A stretch of DNA of 64,000 nucleotides from assembly GCA_946186185.1 (NCBI GenBank), contig CAMHMJ010000016.1, positions 1 to 64,000 on the forward strand, in the 5' to 3' direction. The DNA comes from an uncultured Treponema sp. Its GTDB lineage: Bacteria; Spirochaetota; Spirochaetia; Treponematales; Treponemataceae. The notes beneath the pieces were generated by a model. That model made no database searches. It was not told where the DNA came from and worked only from the letters and a program-made list of their open reading frames with translations. Position 1 is the first letter of the stretch. The number at the start of each line of letters is the position of its first letter. The translations under genes and the position numbers were made by a program. This document shows positions 44,149-53,379 of this stretch, in pieces.

Positions 44149-45885
44149 ATGGCAAAAACTTTCGACGACAAAAAAATCATCTACACAATGGACAGAGTTT
44201 CCCGTGCTTACGGAACAAAGGTTGTTTTAAAAGATATAAGCATTTCTTATTATTACGGGGCAAAAATTGGTGTACTCGGTGCAAACGGTGCCGGTAAATC
44301 AAGCCTTTTTAAGATTCTTGCAGGAATCGATAAGGATTTTACAGGAGAAACAACCCTTGCTCCGGGATACACAATCGGCTATCTTGAGCAGGAACCTTAC
44401 CTTGAACCTGGAAAAACTGTAATGGAAGTTGTAAAAGAGGGCGTAAAGGAAATTACAGACCTTCTTGAAGAATTTGATAAAATCAACGAAGCATTTGGTG
44501 ACCCGGATGCTGATATCGACAAGCTCTGTGCCCGCCAGGGTGAAGTTCAGGAAAAACTGGACGCTCTGGATGCATGGAATCTGGATAATAATCTTGAACT
44601 GGCTATGGATGCTCTCCGCTGTCCGCCAAGCGATCAGGTGGTAGACGTACTTTCCGGAGGTGAACGCCGCCGAGTTGCCCTCTGCCGCCTTCTTCTTCAG
44701 AAACCGGATATCCTGCTTTTGGACGAACCTACAAACCATCTTGATGCAGAAACTGTTGCCTGGCTTGAAAAACACCTCCACGACTATCCGGGAACTGTTA
44801 TTGCCATTACCCACGACCGCTACTTCCTTGATGAAGTTGCAGGCTGGATTCTGGAACTTGACCGTGGAGAAGGCTATCCGTTCAAGGGAAACTATTCCAG
44901 CTGGCTTGAGCAGAAGAACCAGCGCCTTGCACTTGAAAGCAAAAACGAATCTGCCCGCCAGAAGGAAATCCAGAGAGAGCTTGAATGGATTCACATGGGC
45001 GCTAAAGGCCGCCAGGCTAAGCACAAGGAACACATCACCCGCTATAACGAGCTTATGAGCCAGGAATCCAAAAAGCAGCTGAAGGATACACAGATTAGTA
45101 TTCCTGCTGGTCCGCGCTTAGGTGGACAGGTTATTGACCTGGAAGGAGTTTCAAAATCCTTTGGCGACAAGCTTTTGTTCGACAACTTGAGCGTTCATAT
45201 TCCTGCCGGTGCAATCGTGGGAATCGTTGGTCCAAACGGTGCCGGAAAAACAACTCTTTTCAAGATGATTGCGGATGCAGCCGGCTTTGAAACCGGAGAA
45301 AAACCTGATGCAGGAACAATCAAAGTTGGTTCAACTGTAAAACTTGTTTATGTAGACCAGATGAGAAGCGGCCTTGATCCGAATAAAACTGTTTACGAAA
45401 CCTTAGGCGGCGGTGCCGACATGATTAAGCTTGGTGCAGTGGACGAAAAGGGCCGGGCTCTTGAAGGCGGTGTTCGTGAAGTTAATGCCCATGCCTACTG
45501 CGGCTGGTTCAACTTTGCCGGTGCAGACCAGAACAAAAAGGTGAGAGTTCTTTCCGGTGGTGAAAAGAACCGCCTTAATCTTGGAATGATGCTCAAGGAA
45601 GCAGGAAATGTGCTCCTTTTCGACGAACCTACAAACGACCTGGACGTTCAGACTGTTCGTGCTCTGGAAGAAGCTCTTGAAGATTTTGCCGGCTGTGCAA
45701 TGGTAGTAAGTCACGACCGCTGGTTCCTGGACAGAATCTGTACGCACATTCTTGCTTTCGAAAACAATTCAGAGGTTCGCTTCTTTGAAGGAAACTGGTC
45801 AGAATATGCTGAATGGAAGATGAAGGAATTCGGAGAAGAAGCCGGAGTTCCAAAGCGCACAGTTTACAGAAAATTGAGCAGATAG
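44149..45885 (+). CDS. ettA: ABC-F energy-dependent translational throttle protein EttA
   Basis: Two ABC domains, GANGAGKSS / GPNGAGKTT, LSGGERRRVALCRLLLQKPDILLLDEPTNHLDAETVAWLE, C-terminal GVPKRTVYRKLSR. Confidence 0.96.
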   Translation: MAKTFDDKKIIYTMDRVSRAYGTKVVLKDISISYYYGAKIGVLGANGAGKSSLFKILAGIDKDFTGETTLAPGYTIGYLEQEPYLEPGKTVMEVVKEGVKEITDLLEEFDKINEAFGDPDADIDKLCARQGEVQEKLDALDAWNLDNNLELAMDALRCPPSDQVVDVLSGGERRRVALCRLLLQKPDILLLDEPTNHLDAETVAWLEKHLHDYPGTVIAITHDRYFLDEVAGWILELDRGEGYPFKGNYSSWLEQKNQRLALESKNESARQKEIQRELEWIHMGAKGRQAKHKEHITRYNELMSQESKKQLKDTQISIPAGPRLGGQVIDLEGVSKSFGDKLLFDNLSVHIPAGAIVGIVGPNGAGKTTLFKMIADAAGFETGEKPDAGTIKVGSTVKLVYVDQMRSGLDPNKTVYETLGGGADMIKLGAVDEKGRALEGGVREVNAHAYCGWFNFAGADQNKKVRVLSGGEKNRLNLGMMLKEAGNVLLFDEPTNDLDVQTVRALEEALEDFAGCAMVVSHDRWFLDRICTHILAFENNSEVRFFEGNWSEYAEWKMKEFGEEAGVPKRTVYRKLSR

Positions 45886-45891
45886 AAGGAA

Positions 45892-46000
45892 TGCGGAAAC
45901 GGTACAGCCGTTTCTTGATATGGACAGCCTGAAAATTGCTTTTGCAATTTTTTTAGCGCTGTCCAATAAAACACCGGCCGCCAGCGGCCTTACACAAGAG
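45892..46000 (+). repeat. Structured leader repeat, divergent/permuted copy F (upstream of pspC-like gene)
   Basis: GAAACGGtacagCCGTTTC, then GGACAGC-CTGAAAATTGCTTTTGCAATTTTTTTAGC-GCTGTCC, then GGCCGCCAGCGGCC; ATG 46007. Confidence 0.8.
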
Positions 46001-46006
46001 GCAATT

Positions 46007-46300
46007 ATGGAAAAGAGACTTTATCGTTCTAACAACAAAAAGCTTGCCGGAGTATGTGCCGGAATCGCAGAATATTTTGACATTGACCCGACTCTGGTTC
46101 GGGTTTTGTGGGTGCTTTTCATTCTTGCAGGTGGAAGCGGAATTTTAGCGTATATCATCTGTGCTTTCGTAATTCCATCAAAAGCTGAAGTAACTGCTGC
46201 AGAAGCAAACGGAGAAGCTGCGGAAAAGACAGCCGGTGACGGAAGCTGGAAAGCGGAAAAAGACAGCGCCGAAGAAACGGAAGCTACAACTACCGAGTAG
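46007..46300 (+). CDS. PspC-domain protein
   Basis: MEKRLYRSNNKKLAGVCAGIAEYFDIDPTLVRVLWVLFILAGGSGILAYIICAFVIPSK. The ORF start at 45920 lies in the leader. Confidence 0.93.
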   Translation: MEKRLYRSNNKKLAGVCAGIAEYFDIDPTLVRVLWVLFILAGGSGILAYIICAFVIPSKAEVTAAEANGEAAEKTAGDGSWKAEKDSAEETEATTTE

Positions 46301-46368
46301 TCTCAGGCTGTTTTTGAGTCGGAAGTGTTCCGGCTTAATGGCATGATGTGGTTATAAATTTTTGGGAA

Positions 46369-47040
46369 ATGGAAAAACAAATGGGCTCTTTGTATCAGGC
46401 TGCAATTTTTGATATGGACGGCACAATTCTGGATACCTTAGAGGATTTATGGTCTGCAGTAAATGCTGCACTTTCCGAGAATTCTCTTCCGGGGCGCTCT
46501 CTTGAAGAGGTTCGGGGCTTTGTTGGAAACGGCCTTTATAAGCTTGTGGAGCGCGCCGTTCCCTCCGGTACTTCCGATGAAGTGAAGGCAAGGGTTTTTA
46601 AAAGCTTTAACGATTACTATGCCCTTCATTCTTCTGAAAAAACAAAGCCATATCCGGGAATTGTACACATGCTTGAAAGCCTGAAAAAGAACGGCGTAAA
46701 AATTGCTGTCTGCTCCAACAAGCCGGACTATGCAGTTCAGGAATTGTGCCGAATTCATTTTCCGGGGCTTTTTGATGCCGCCGCCGGAGCAAAAGACAGG
46801 GAGCATGTAAAACCCTGCCCGGATGTTGTGAACGGAATTCTGGAAGAGCTTGGTGTTTCTAAAGAGAAGGCGGTTTACATCGGCGACTCCGAAGTTGATA
46901 TCCAGACCGCCAGAAATGCCGGGACCGCCTGCATTTCCGTCTGCTGGGGCTTCAAAACCCGCACTTTCCTGCAGGAAAACGGCGCCGAGCGCATCGTAAA
47001 CTCCGCCGCAGAACTGGAAGAAGAAATTTTGGGAATGTAA
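46369..47040 (+). CDS. HAD-superfamily phosphoglycolate phosphatase-like hydrolase
   Basis: AAIFDMDGTILDTLEDLWSAVN...VCSNKPDYAVQ...VYIGDSEVDIQTARNAG. Start among 46348/46369/46381 uncertain. Confidence 0.9.
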   Translation: MEKQMGSLYQAAIFDMDGTILDTLEDLWSAVNAALSENSLPGRSLEEVRGFVGNGLYKLVERAVPSGTSDEVKARVFKSFNDYYALHSSEKTKPYPGIVHMLESLKKNGVKIAVCSNKPDYAVQELCRIHFPGLFDAAAGAKDREHVKPCPDVVNGILEELGVSKEKAVYIGDSEVDIQTARNAGTACISVCWGFKTRTFLQENGAERIVNSAAELEEEILGM

Positions 47041-47044
47041 CAGG

Positions 47045-47253
47045 GCGAATATCGAGTTTGCAATTATAATAAAAAATTGGCGGTAGGGTAGCGGAATGCG
47101 GGCAAAAAAACTCTGTTTGTGGCTGCCGCGTAAGCGGCAATTAATGAGTTCCTTTGCCACAAACAGCGTTTAGCGCGCTAGCGCGCGGTTTTGACCCGCA
47201 GGACGCGAACCGGTAGCCAATTTTTAATGAGAATTTATAAAACTCGATATTCG
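47045..47253. repeat. Full-length MITE/REP-like structured element (copy 1)
   Basis: Terminal GCGAATATCGAGTTT / AAACTCGATATTCG; nested stems TGTTTGTGG..CCACAAACA, GCCGC-GTAA-GCGGC, GCGCGC-TA-GCGCGC. Confidence 0.85.
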
Positions 47254-47288
47254 ACCAATTAAATTGCAAATAATTATTGGAGATATAT

Positions 47289-48713
47289 ATGGCAAAAACT
47301 AAAGAACTTACAAAACCCGCTTTATACGGGGAAGGGCTTGTTGAAAATTACAAGAATTTCTTGAACAACGGTAAGACGGAGCGGGAGTGCGTTGCTCAGA
47401 TTATTGAGGGTGCCCGCGCCTTTGGGTTTAAGGATATTTCAGAGTATAAAAAACTGAAGGAAGGAGACAAGGTTTATGTTCAGAAAATGAACAAGGCCAT
47501 TGCCCTTTTTGTGATTGGCTCTGAAAGCATTGAAACGGGAATGAACATTCTTGGTGCCCACATCGATTCACCGCGACTGGATGCAAAGCAGAATCCGATT
47601 TACGAAAAGGATTTTGTAACATACCTGAACACTCATTACTACGGCGGAATCAAAAAGTACCAGTGGGTGACAATTCCTCTCGCAATTCACGGCGTTGTGT
47701 GCAAGGCAGACGGAACCGTTGTAAAGGTAAATGTTGGTGACGATGAGGGAGATCCGGTTTTCTGTATTTCGGATATTTTGCCGCACCTTGCTCAGGACCA
47801 GATGAAGAAGGCCGGTTCGGAAATCATCAAGGGTGAAGATCTGGATGTAATCATCGGTTCCATTAAGCCAAACAAAAATGAAGAAAAATCTGACGAAGAT
47901 AAGAAGGATAAAAAGAAGAAGGACAAGGCTTCCGGCAAAAAAATCATCTTAAAGCTTCTGAAAGAAAAATACGGAATTGAAGAAAAGGATTTTGAATCCG
48001 CAGAGCTGGAAATCGTTCCGGCAGGAAAGGCCCGGGACTGCGGTTTTGACCGTTCCCTGATTCTTGGCTACGGACAGGACGACCGTTCCTGCGCATTCAC
48101 TTCTTTTGCCGCCCTGATGGACTTTTCTTGTGCTGCAGACAGCGCTAAAAAGGCTCCGAAGCGCACCTGCGTTTGCCTTTGCGTTGATAAGGAAGAAATC
48201 GGTTCTGTGGGAGCAACCGGAATGGGCTCACATTTCTTTGAGAATGCAGTTGCAGAAATCGTGGAAAAAACAATGCATTCCTACAGCGAGCTTTCCGTTC
48301 GCCGGGCCCTTGCAAACAGCTTTATGCTTTCAAGCGATGTAAATGCCGCTTACGACCCGATTAACGCCGGCCTTTATGACAGAGACAATGCTTCCTTCCT
48401 TGGGGGCGGCCTTGTATTCAACAAGTACACCGGAAGCCGTGGAAAATCCGGCGCTTCTGACGCAAATCCTGAGTTCATCGCAAAGCTTCGGGGCTGCATG
48501 AACGGTGCTGATGTTGCGTACCAGATGGCTGAGCTTGGCCGTGTAGATCAGGGTGGCGGTGGAACTATCGCATACCTTGCGGCAAAATACGGAATGAACG
48601 TAATCGACGCTGGAGTTTCGGTTTTGAGCATGCACGCTCCATGGGAACTGACCGCCGCCGCCGACATCCAGCACGCCTACAACGGCTACAGGGCATTTTT
48701 GACTCTGGTATAA
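47289..48713 (+). CDS. M18-family aminopeptidase
   Basis: LGAHIDSPRLDAKQNPIY...DDRSCAFTSFAAL...DKEEIGSVGATGMGS...SSDVNAAYDPI...LSMHAPWEL. Confidence 0.93.
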   Translation: MAKTKELTKPALYGEGLVENYKNFLNNGKTERECVAQIIEGARAFGFKDISEYKKLKEGDKVYVQKMNKAIALFVIGSESIETGMNILGAHIDSPRLDAKQNPIYEKDFVTYLNTHYYGGIKKYQWVTIPLAIHGVVCKADGTVVKVNVGDDEGDPVFCISDILPHLAQDQMKKAGSEIIKGEDLDVIIGSIKPNKNEEKSDEDKKDKKKKDKASGKKIILKLLKEKYGIEEKDFESAELEIVPAGKARDCGFDRSLILGYGQDDRSCAFTSFAALMDFSCAADSAKKAPKRTCVCLCVDKEEIGSVGATGMGSHFFENAVAEIVEKTMHSYSELSVRRALANSFMLSSDVNAAYDPINAGLYDRDNASFLGGGLVFNKYTGSRGKSGASDANPEFIAKLRGCMNGADVAYQMAELGRVDQGGGGTIAYLAAKYGMNVIDAGVSVLSMHAPWELTAAADIQHAYNGYRAFLTLV

Positions 48714-49042
48714 CCGGTTTTCCGGGTGGGAGGCTCCGGGAGCAGGACACGCTCTTGAGAGGGAGCGGAGTTTTGTTCCTTAAAAAACAGCCCGGCGCCG
48801 GTATGGAGTGGTGCCGCATAACGGAAGTTGTGCGGCAGTGCGGAGCACCGAGCGTGAGCGGGCCACGGAACACCGGTGGGTGACGGCTACCGCCTGAAAA
48901 AAATATTATTTTGGTATTGGGTTATGTTGCCAAAATGGTGCGGAGGTTGTCTGAAAGGGGACTGAAAACTTCAGTACCAATTAAATTTTTTAATTTTTTT
49001 AAACCCACTTGAAAATCTCGTGTTAAAAAATTATTATACGGT

Positions 49043-49582
49043 ATGGCTAATTCAGAAAAGATAAAGGACTTGATACAGGAATTCGTTGATTCCGAAACGA
49101 TAAATGCTGTTGAAAGTTTTACGCAGAATACAGAAAACAACAACCACGATGCGGACTTGATAGCAAAGATGTTCGGTTACAGCTTGAGCGGAAGTTTTTC
49201 GTCTTCTTCTGAGGATGAACAGAAAAAGCAGGTTACCAGTTTTAAGAACAACCTTAAGCTTTTGATTCAGAAAACCTGGGTTGAAAAGGACGATGTTACT
49301 CTTAAAGAGGAAATCCTTGACCGCCTTGAGGATTTGGATTGTGGCAGCGGAAAATGGCAGGAGGTTTATACTGAGCTTCTGACAATTATCGCAAGTTCTG
49401 TTTACCTGATGTTCGGTCAGCAGACAAAGTCCGACGATTTTGGTGAGTATTCTCTCCGAATTGATCCGGAATTTGGTATTTTCTGGTGGTTTATAAAGAG
49501 TCTGCCCGAAAAAGCAGAATGGTCTGATGAAAAATGTCGTAATGCCGTTCTGCTTGGAATGTACTTCCTTGCAAATTACTAA
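49043..49582 (+). CDS. Hypothetical protein
   Basis: 179 aa ORF with good codon usage, followed by a terminator; no recognised domain. Confidence 0.75.
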   Translation: MANSEKIKDLIQEFVDSETINAVESFTQNTENNNHDADLIAKMFGYSLSGSFSSSSEDEQKKQVTSFKNNLKLLIQKTWVEKDDVTLKEEILDRLEDLDCGSGKWQEVYTELLTIIASSVYLMFGQQTKSDDFGEYSLRIDPEFGIFWWFIKSLPEKAEWSDEKCRNAVLLGMYFLANY

Positions 49583-49593
49583 TTTTTTATACA

Positions 49594-49628
49594 AGGCCGG
49601 AGCTTTTTAGTTCCGGCTTATTTTTTTT
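49594..49628 (+). terminator. Intrinsic terminator
   Basis: GCCGGAgctttttagTTCCGGC-TTA-T8. Confidence 0.82.
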
Positions 49629-49694
49629 ATAGGCGCGGGAGCTCGAGGGGCTGTTTTTGAGCAGACCTGTGAGTTCGGATTTTAAGGGAAAATT

Positions 49695-51092
49695 ATGAAT
49701 CTGGAAGAAACTTATAAAATTTTAAGAAAGGGTGCAGAGGTGCTTGCCCTTCAGAATGCAATGCAGAAAAACAAGGTTCTTGTTGAGGTTCGCGGCGCTC
49801 TGGATAGGGAACGGGCACGAATCCTTAAGGCTAATGCAGAGGATGTAAAACGAGCCCGGGACGCCGGCGTAAAGGATTCTCTTGTGGACCGGCTTTCCCT
49901 TGATGAAAGGAAAATCAACGGGATTTTAGAGAGCATGGATATTGTAATCGCTCAGACCGACCCTGTTGGTGAAGAAGTTGCGGGCTGGAAAACTCCTAAC
50001 GGGCTCTGTATCCGCCAGGTGCGGGTTCCGCTTGGAGTTGTGGGGCTTATTTACGAAAGCCGCCCGAATGTTACTGTTGACGCTTTTTGTCTTGCCTACA
50101 AAAGCGGAAATGCAATTCTGCTCCGTGGTTCTTCCAGTGCCTACGCTTCCAACCGGGCAATTGTTGATGTGATTAAGGAAGCCCTTTCCGGTGTGGACGG
50201 CGGTGTTCCGGAAGCCATCGAGCTGGTTGAAACTAAGGAGCACGATCACAGCGATGTTGATGCAATTTTGAATGCGGTTGGAAAAATCGATGTTGTGCTT
50301 CCCCGGGGTGGAAAAAAGCTGATTCAGACTGTTGTACAGAATGCCCGGGTTCCGGTGATTGAAACTGGAAGCGGAGTTTGCCACCTTTATGTTGACGAAA
50401 GCGCAGATCTTGAAATGGCGGCTAAGGTTGCTGAAAACGCTAAGATTCAGCGTCCGGGAGTTTGTAACGCAATTGAATGTATCGTTGTGAACCGAAAAGT
50501 TGCTGAGGATTTTCTTGAACGACTTGTGGAAAAGTTTAGCGGCCGGGTAATTTTCCATGCGGATGAAGAAGCGCTCCCGATTTTGAAGGAAGCGGTTTTG
50601 AGGGAGCAGATTGCGCAGAATGCAGATGGAGGCAAAGGTGCGGAGTGTGCCGCTGGGGCAGGTTCGGCAGGTGCCGAGGGTGCCGGTTCTTCAGGAGACA
50701 GCAGTTCGTGCAGGAGGCCAGTTTCGGCTGCTTCTACAAAAGTTGTTCCTGCCGCTGACGAGGATTTTGGAAACGAATATCTTGATTATGAATGCTGCGT
50801 AAAAATCGTGGGGGGCGTTGAAGAGGCTATTGAGTACATCAACGCCCACAACACAAAGCATTCAGAAAGCATAATAACTTCGAATATGAAGAATGCCCGG
50901 CTTTTCCAGGCAAAAATCGATGCAGCCTGCGTTTATGTGAACGCTTCAACCCGTTTTACCGACGGCGGCGAGTTCGGTTTTGGTGCGGAGCTTGGAATCA
51001 GTACCCAGAAGCTTCATGCCCGGGGACCGATGGGAATCAAGGCGCTTACAACTACAAAATATTTAATTGAAGGTGAAGGACAGATTCGATGA
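49695..51092 (+). CDS. proA: Gamma-glutamyl phosphate reductase with low-complexity insertion
   Basis: GLCIRQVRVPLGVVGLIYESRPNVTVDAFCLAYKSGNAILLRGSS...GSGVCHLYVD...HNTKHSESIIT...FTDGGEFGFGAELGISTQKLHARGPMG. Confidence 0.95.
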   Translation: MNLEETYKILRKGAEVLALQNAMQKNKVLVEVRGALDRERARILKANAEDVKRARDAGVKDSLVDRLSLDERKINGILESMDIVIAQTDPVGEEVAGWKTPNGLCIRQVRVPLGVVGLIYESRPNVTVDAFCLAYKSGNAILLRGSSSAYASNRAIVDVIKEALSGVDGGVPEAIELVETKEHDHSDVDAILNAVGKIDVVLPRGGKKLIQTVVQNARVPVIETGSGVCHLYVDESADLEMAAKVAENAKIQRPGVCNAIECIVVNRKVAEDFLERLVEKFSGRVIFHADEEALPILKEAVLREQIAQNADGGKGAECAAGAGSAGAEGAGSSGDSSSCRRPVSAASTKVVPAADEDFGNEYLDYECCVKIVGGVEEAIEYINAHNTKHSESIITSNMKNARLFQAKIDAACVYVNASTRFTDGGEFGFGAELGISTQKLHARGPMGIKALTTTKYLIEGEGQIR

Positions 51093-51901
51093 GTAATTTA
51101 ATAGAAGAAAAGATTAAAAATGCACGAAAAATCGTAATAAAAATCGGAAGCAATACTCTTGCAAAGCCTGACGGAACTCAGAATACAGAATTTATGACAA
51201 ATTTTGCTTCCCAGTGTAAGACTCTTATCGATCAGGGAAAGCAGATTGTTGTTGTTTCTTCCGGTGCTCAGGTAAGCGGTGTTTCTACCCTTAAAGAATG
51301 GTCCAGAAAGAAGGACGTGCATTTCCGCCAGGCTCTGTGCGCTATCGGACAGGTGGAGCTTATGGCTCAGTGGCGAAAGGCTTTTGCGGAGTTTAATCTT
51401 CACATCGGGCAGCTTTTGTTCACAAAGGAAGATTTTGAAAACGACCACCGCTCCCTTAATATCCGAAACACTCTTTTTACCCTTGCGGACGAGGGCGTAA
51501 TTCCGATTATCAACGAAAACGACTCGGTTTCTATCGACGAATTTTCCATCGGTGATAACGACAATCTTTCCGCCCTCACAGCAATTTTGTGGAGCGCTGA
51601 TTTACTGATTCTGTTCAGCGATATCGACGGCATTTTTACCGACAACCCGAAAACCAATCCAAACGCAAAGCTGATTGAAACCGTTGAGGATATTCCTGCT
51701 TTAAGGGCGAACATCAAAATCGGCTCTACCAACGCTTTTGGAACCGGCGGAATTGAGACTAAAATTCAGGCTGCCGAAAAAACTACGGTTTACGGAATTC
51801 CTGTTGTTCTTGCAAACGGAAGCGGCGACAAAAACGGCGAAAACATTCTCCTGAATCTTTCCAACGGCACTTCAAAGGGAACTTTGTTTTTGGAGAAATA
51901 A
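51089..51901 (+). CDS. proB: Glutamate 5-kinase
   Basis: ARKIVIKIGSNTLAKPDG...VVSSGAQVSG...INENDSVS...GDNDNLSALTA...FSDIDGIFTDNP...GTGGIETKIQAA. Overlaps proA by 4 nt. Confidence 0.96.
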   Translation: MSNLIEEKIKNARKIVIKIGSNTLAKPDGTQNTEFMTNFASQCKTLIDQGKQIVVVSSGAQVSGVSTLKEWSRKKDVHFRQALCAIGQVELMAQWRKAFAEFNLHIGQLLFTKEDFENDHRSLNIRNTLFTLADEGVIPIINENDSVSIDEFSIGDNDNLSALTAILWSADLLILFSDIDGIFTDNPKTNPNAKLIETVEDIPALRANIKIGSTNAFGTGGIETKIQAAEKTTVYGIPVVLANGSGDKNGENILLNLSNGTSKGTLFLEK

Positions 51902-51928
51902 AAAAGTCGTGTTATAATTGATAGCACG

Positions 51929-53263
51929 ATGAATCTGAATTATCGGATTGAATTTGACATTGCCGGACTTATTATCGATTTTCTCATCTTTATGATTGTT
52001 CAAAAGCTGTACGGAACTTCGTCAAAGAATAACCGTCGCTTCAGGTCCTTTTTGTATGTCTGCATTATTTCCGGAATTCTCGACATTGTGACCGCCTATA
52101 CCTTCAGCAATTCTCTGGTGATTCCGGGGTTTGTAAACCTTATTCTGAATTACGCCTATCTTTTTACAGCCTTTTTTACGGCTTATCTTGTGCACGAATA
52201 CCTGATTTCGAATCTTGAGTACGAATCCAAGTTGTGTACTGTTTTAAGAAAAGGTGTTCTGTATCTGTTTCTGACTTTTCTTTTTGTGAACCTGATTTTT
52301 GCCCTGCTTCATGAATTTGATATTTCGAATTTTATTCTGCTTTTCGATTTTAAGGGCAGAACCTACAATAAGGGGCTTTTGTTCTATTTGAATTTTGGGC
52401 TTCCCTGTTATTATCTTTTCCATGCGGGCTATCTTCTGGTTTTTAAGGGAAAGTTTTTTACTTCAAAACAGCGATATTTGTGCGCTTCGATTTTTGGCTT
52501 TCCGCTGATTGCGGTAATCATTCAGGTTCTGATGCCGGAATATCTTATGACCTTCTTTTCATATTCGGCATTTACCTTTGTAATTCTGTTTTCTCTGGAA
52601 ACCCCGGATTTTCAGCAGCTTAAATATCTTCGGGAAAATCTTGAGAAGGAAGTACAGAAACAGACTTCCGTGGCCTATGAAAGGCAGCTTAAGATTCAAA
52701 AGCTTTCAATAGAAATTGTAGAAACCCTGGCACAGGCAATAGATGAGAAGGACGAGTACACCAACGGTCACTCCCAGCGGGTGAGCAAGTATTCAGTTCT
52801 CCTTGCAAATGAGCTTGGCTGGACTTCCGAAAGAATTGAAAACCTTCGGGTTTCGGCGCTGCTTCACGATGTTGGAAAAATCGGTATTCCTGACAATATT
52901 CTGCAGAAGCCGGGAAAGCTTACGGACGACGAGTTTAAAATCATTAAATCCCACGCGGCTAAGGGCGGAAAAATCCTTAAAAATGTTTCTTCTCTCCCGA
53001 TTGCCGCCGAAACTGCAAAGCATCACCACGAGCGCTACGACGGAAACGGTTATCCAAGCGGCCTTGCCGGAACTCAGATTCCTGAATATGCCCGGGTTGT
53101 TTCTATTGCCGATGCCTACGACGCAATGAATTCCCGCCGTGTTTACCGCGACACTCTTCCAAAAGAAGAAATCAGGCGGCGTCTTGTGGAAGGAAGCGGC
53201 ACCCAGTTCGATCCGGTTTATCTGGAAGCCTTTCTGACACTTCTGGACAGAGGAATCGTGTAG
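51929..53263 (+). CDS. Membrane HD-GYP domain protein (probable c-di-GMP phosphodiesterase)
   Basis: Multi-TM N-terminus; DEYTNGHSQRVSKYSVLLA...LLHDVGKIGIPDNILQKPGKLTDDEFKIIKSHAAKG...HHERYDGNGYPSGLAG. Confidence 0.94.
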   Translation: MNLNYRIEFDIAGLIIDFLIFMIVQKLYGTSSKNNRRFRSFLYVCIISGILDIVTAYTFSNSLVIPGFVNLILNYAYLFTAFFTAYLVHEYLISNLEYESKLCTVLRKGVLYLFLTFLFVNLIFALLHEFDISNFILLFDFKGRTYNKGLLFYLNFGLPCYYLFHAGYLLVFKGKFFTSKQRYLCASIFGFPLIAVIIQVLMPEYLMTFFSYSAFTFVILFSLETPDFQQLKYLRENLEKEVQKQTSVAYERQLKIQKLSIEIVETLAQAIDEKDEYTNGHSQRVSKYSVLLANELGWTSERIENLRVSALLHDVGKIGIPDNILQKPGKLTDDEFKIIKSHAAKGGKILKNVSSLPIAAETAKHHHERYDGNGYPSGLAGTQIPEYARVVSIADAYDAMNSRRVYRDTLPKEEIRRRLVEGSGTQFDPVYLEAFLTLLDRGIV

Positions 53264-53379
53264 TTTTAAGATATGATTACGCTGAGGACGAAGTGTCTGA
53301 AACCGGACAGAATGTCTGAAACCGGAGGGGGGCGTTTTTATCTGTTAGAGAGTTGAATGAACGAAAGGAGTTATAGATT

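Noticed and set aside
44299-45033. 244-aa minus-strand ORF
   Set aside because: Shadow ORF opposite ettA.
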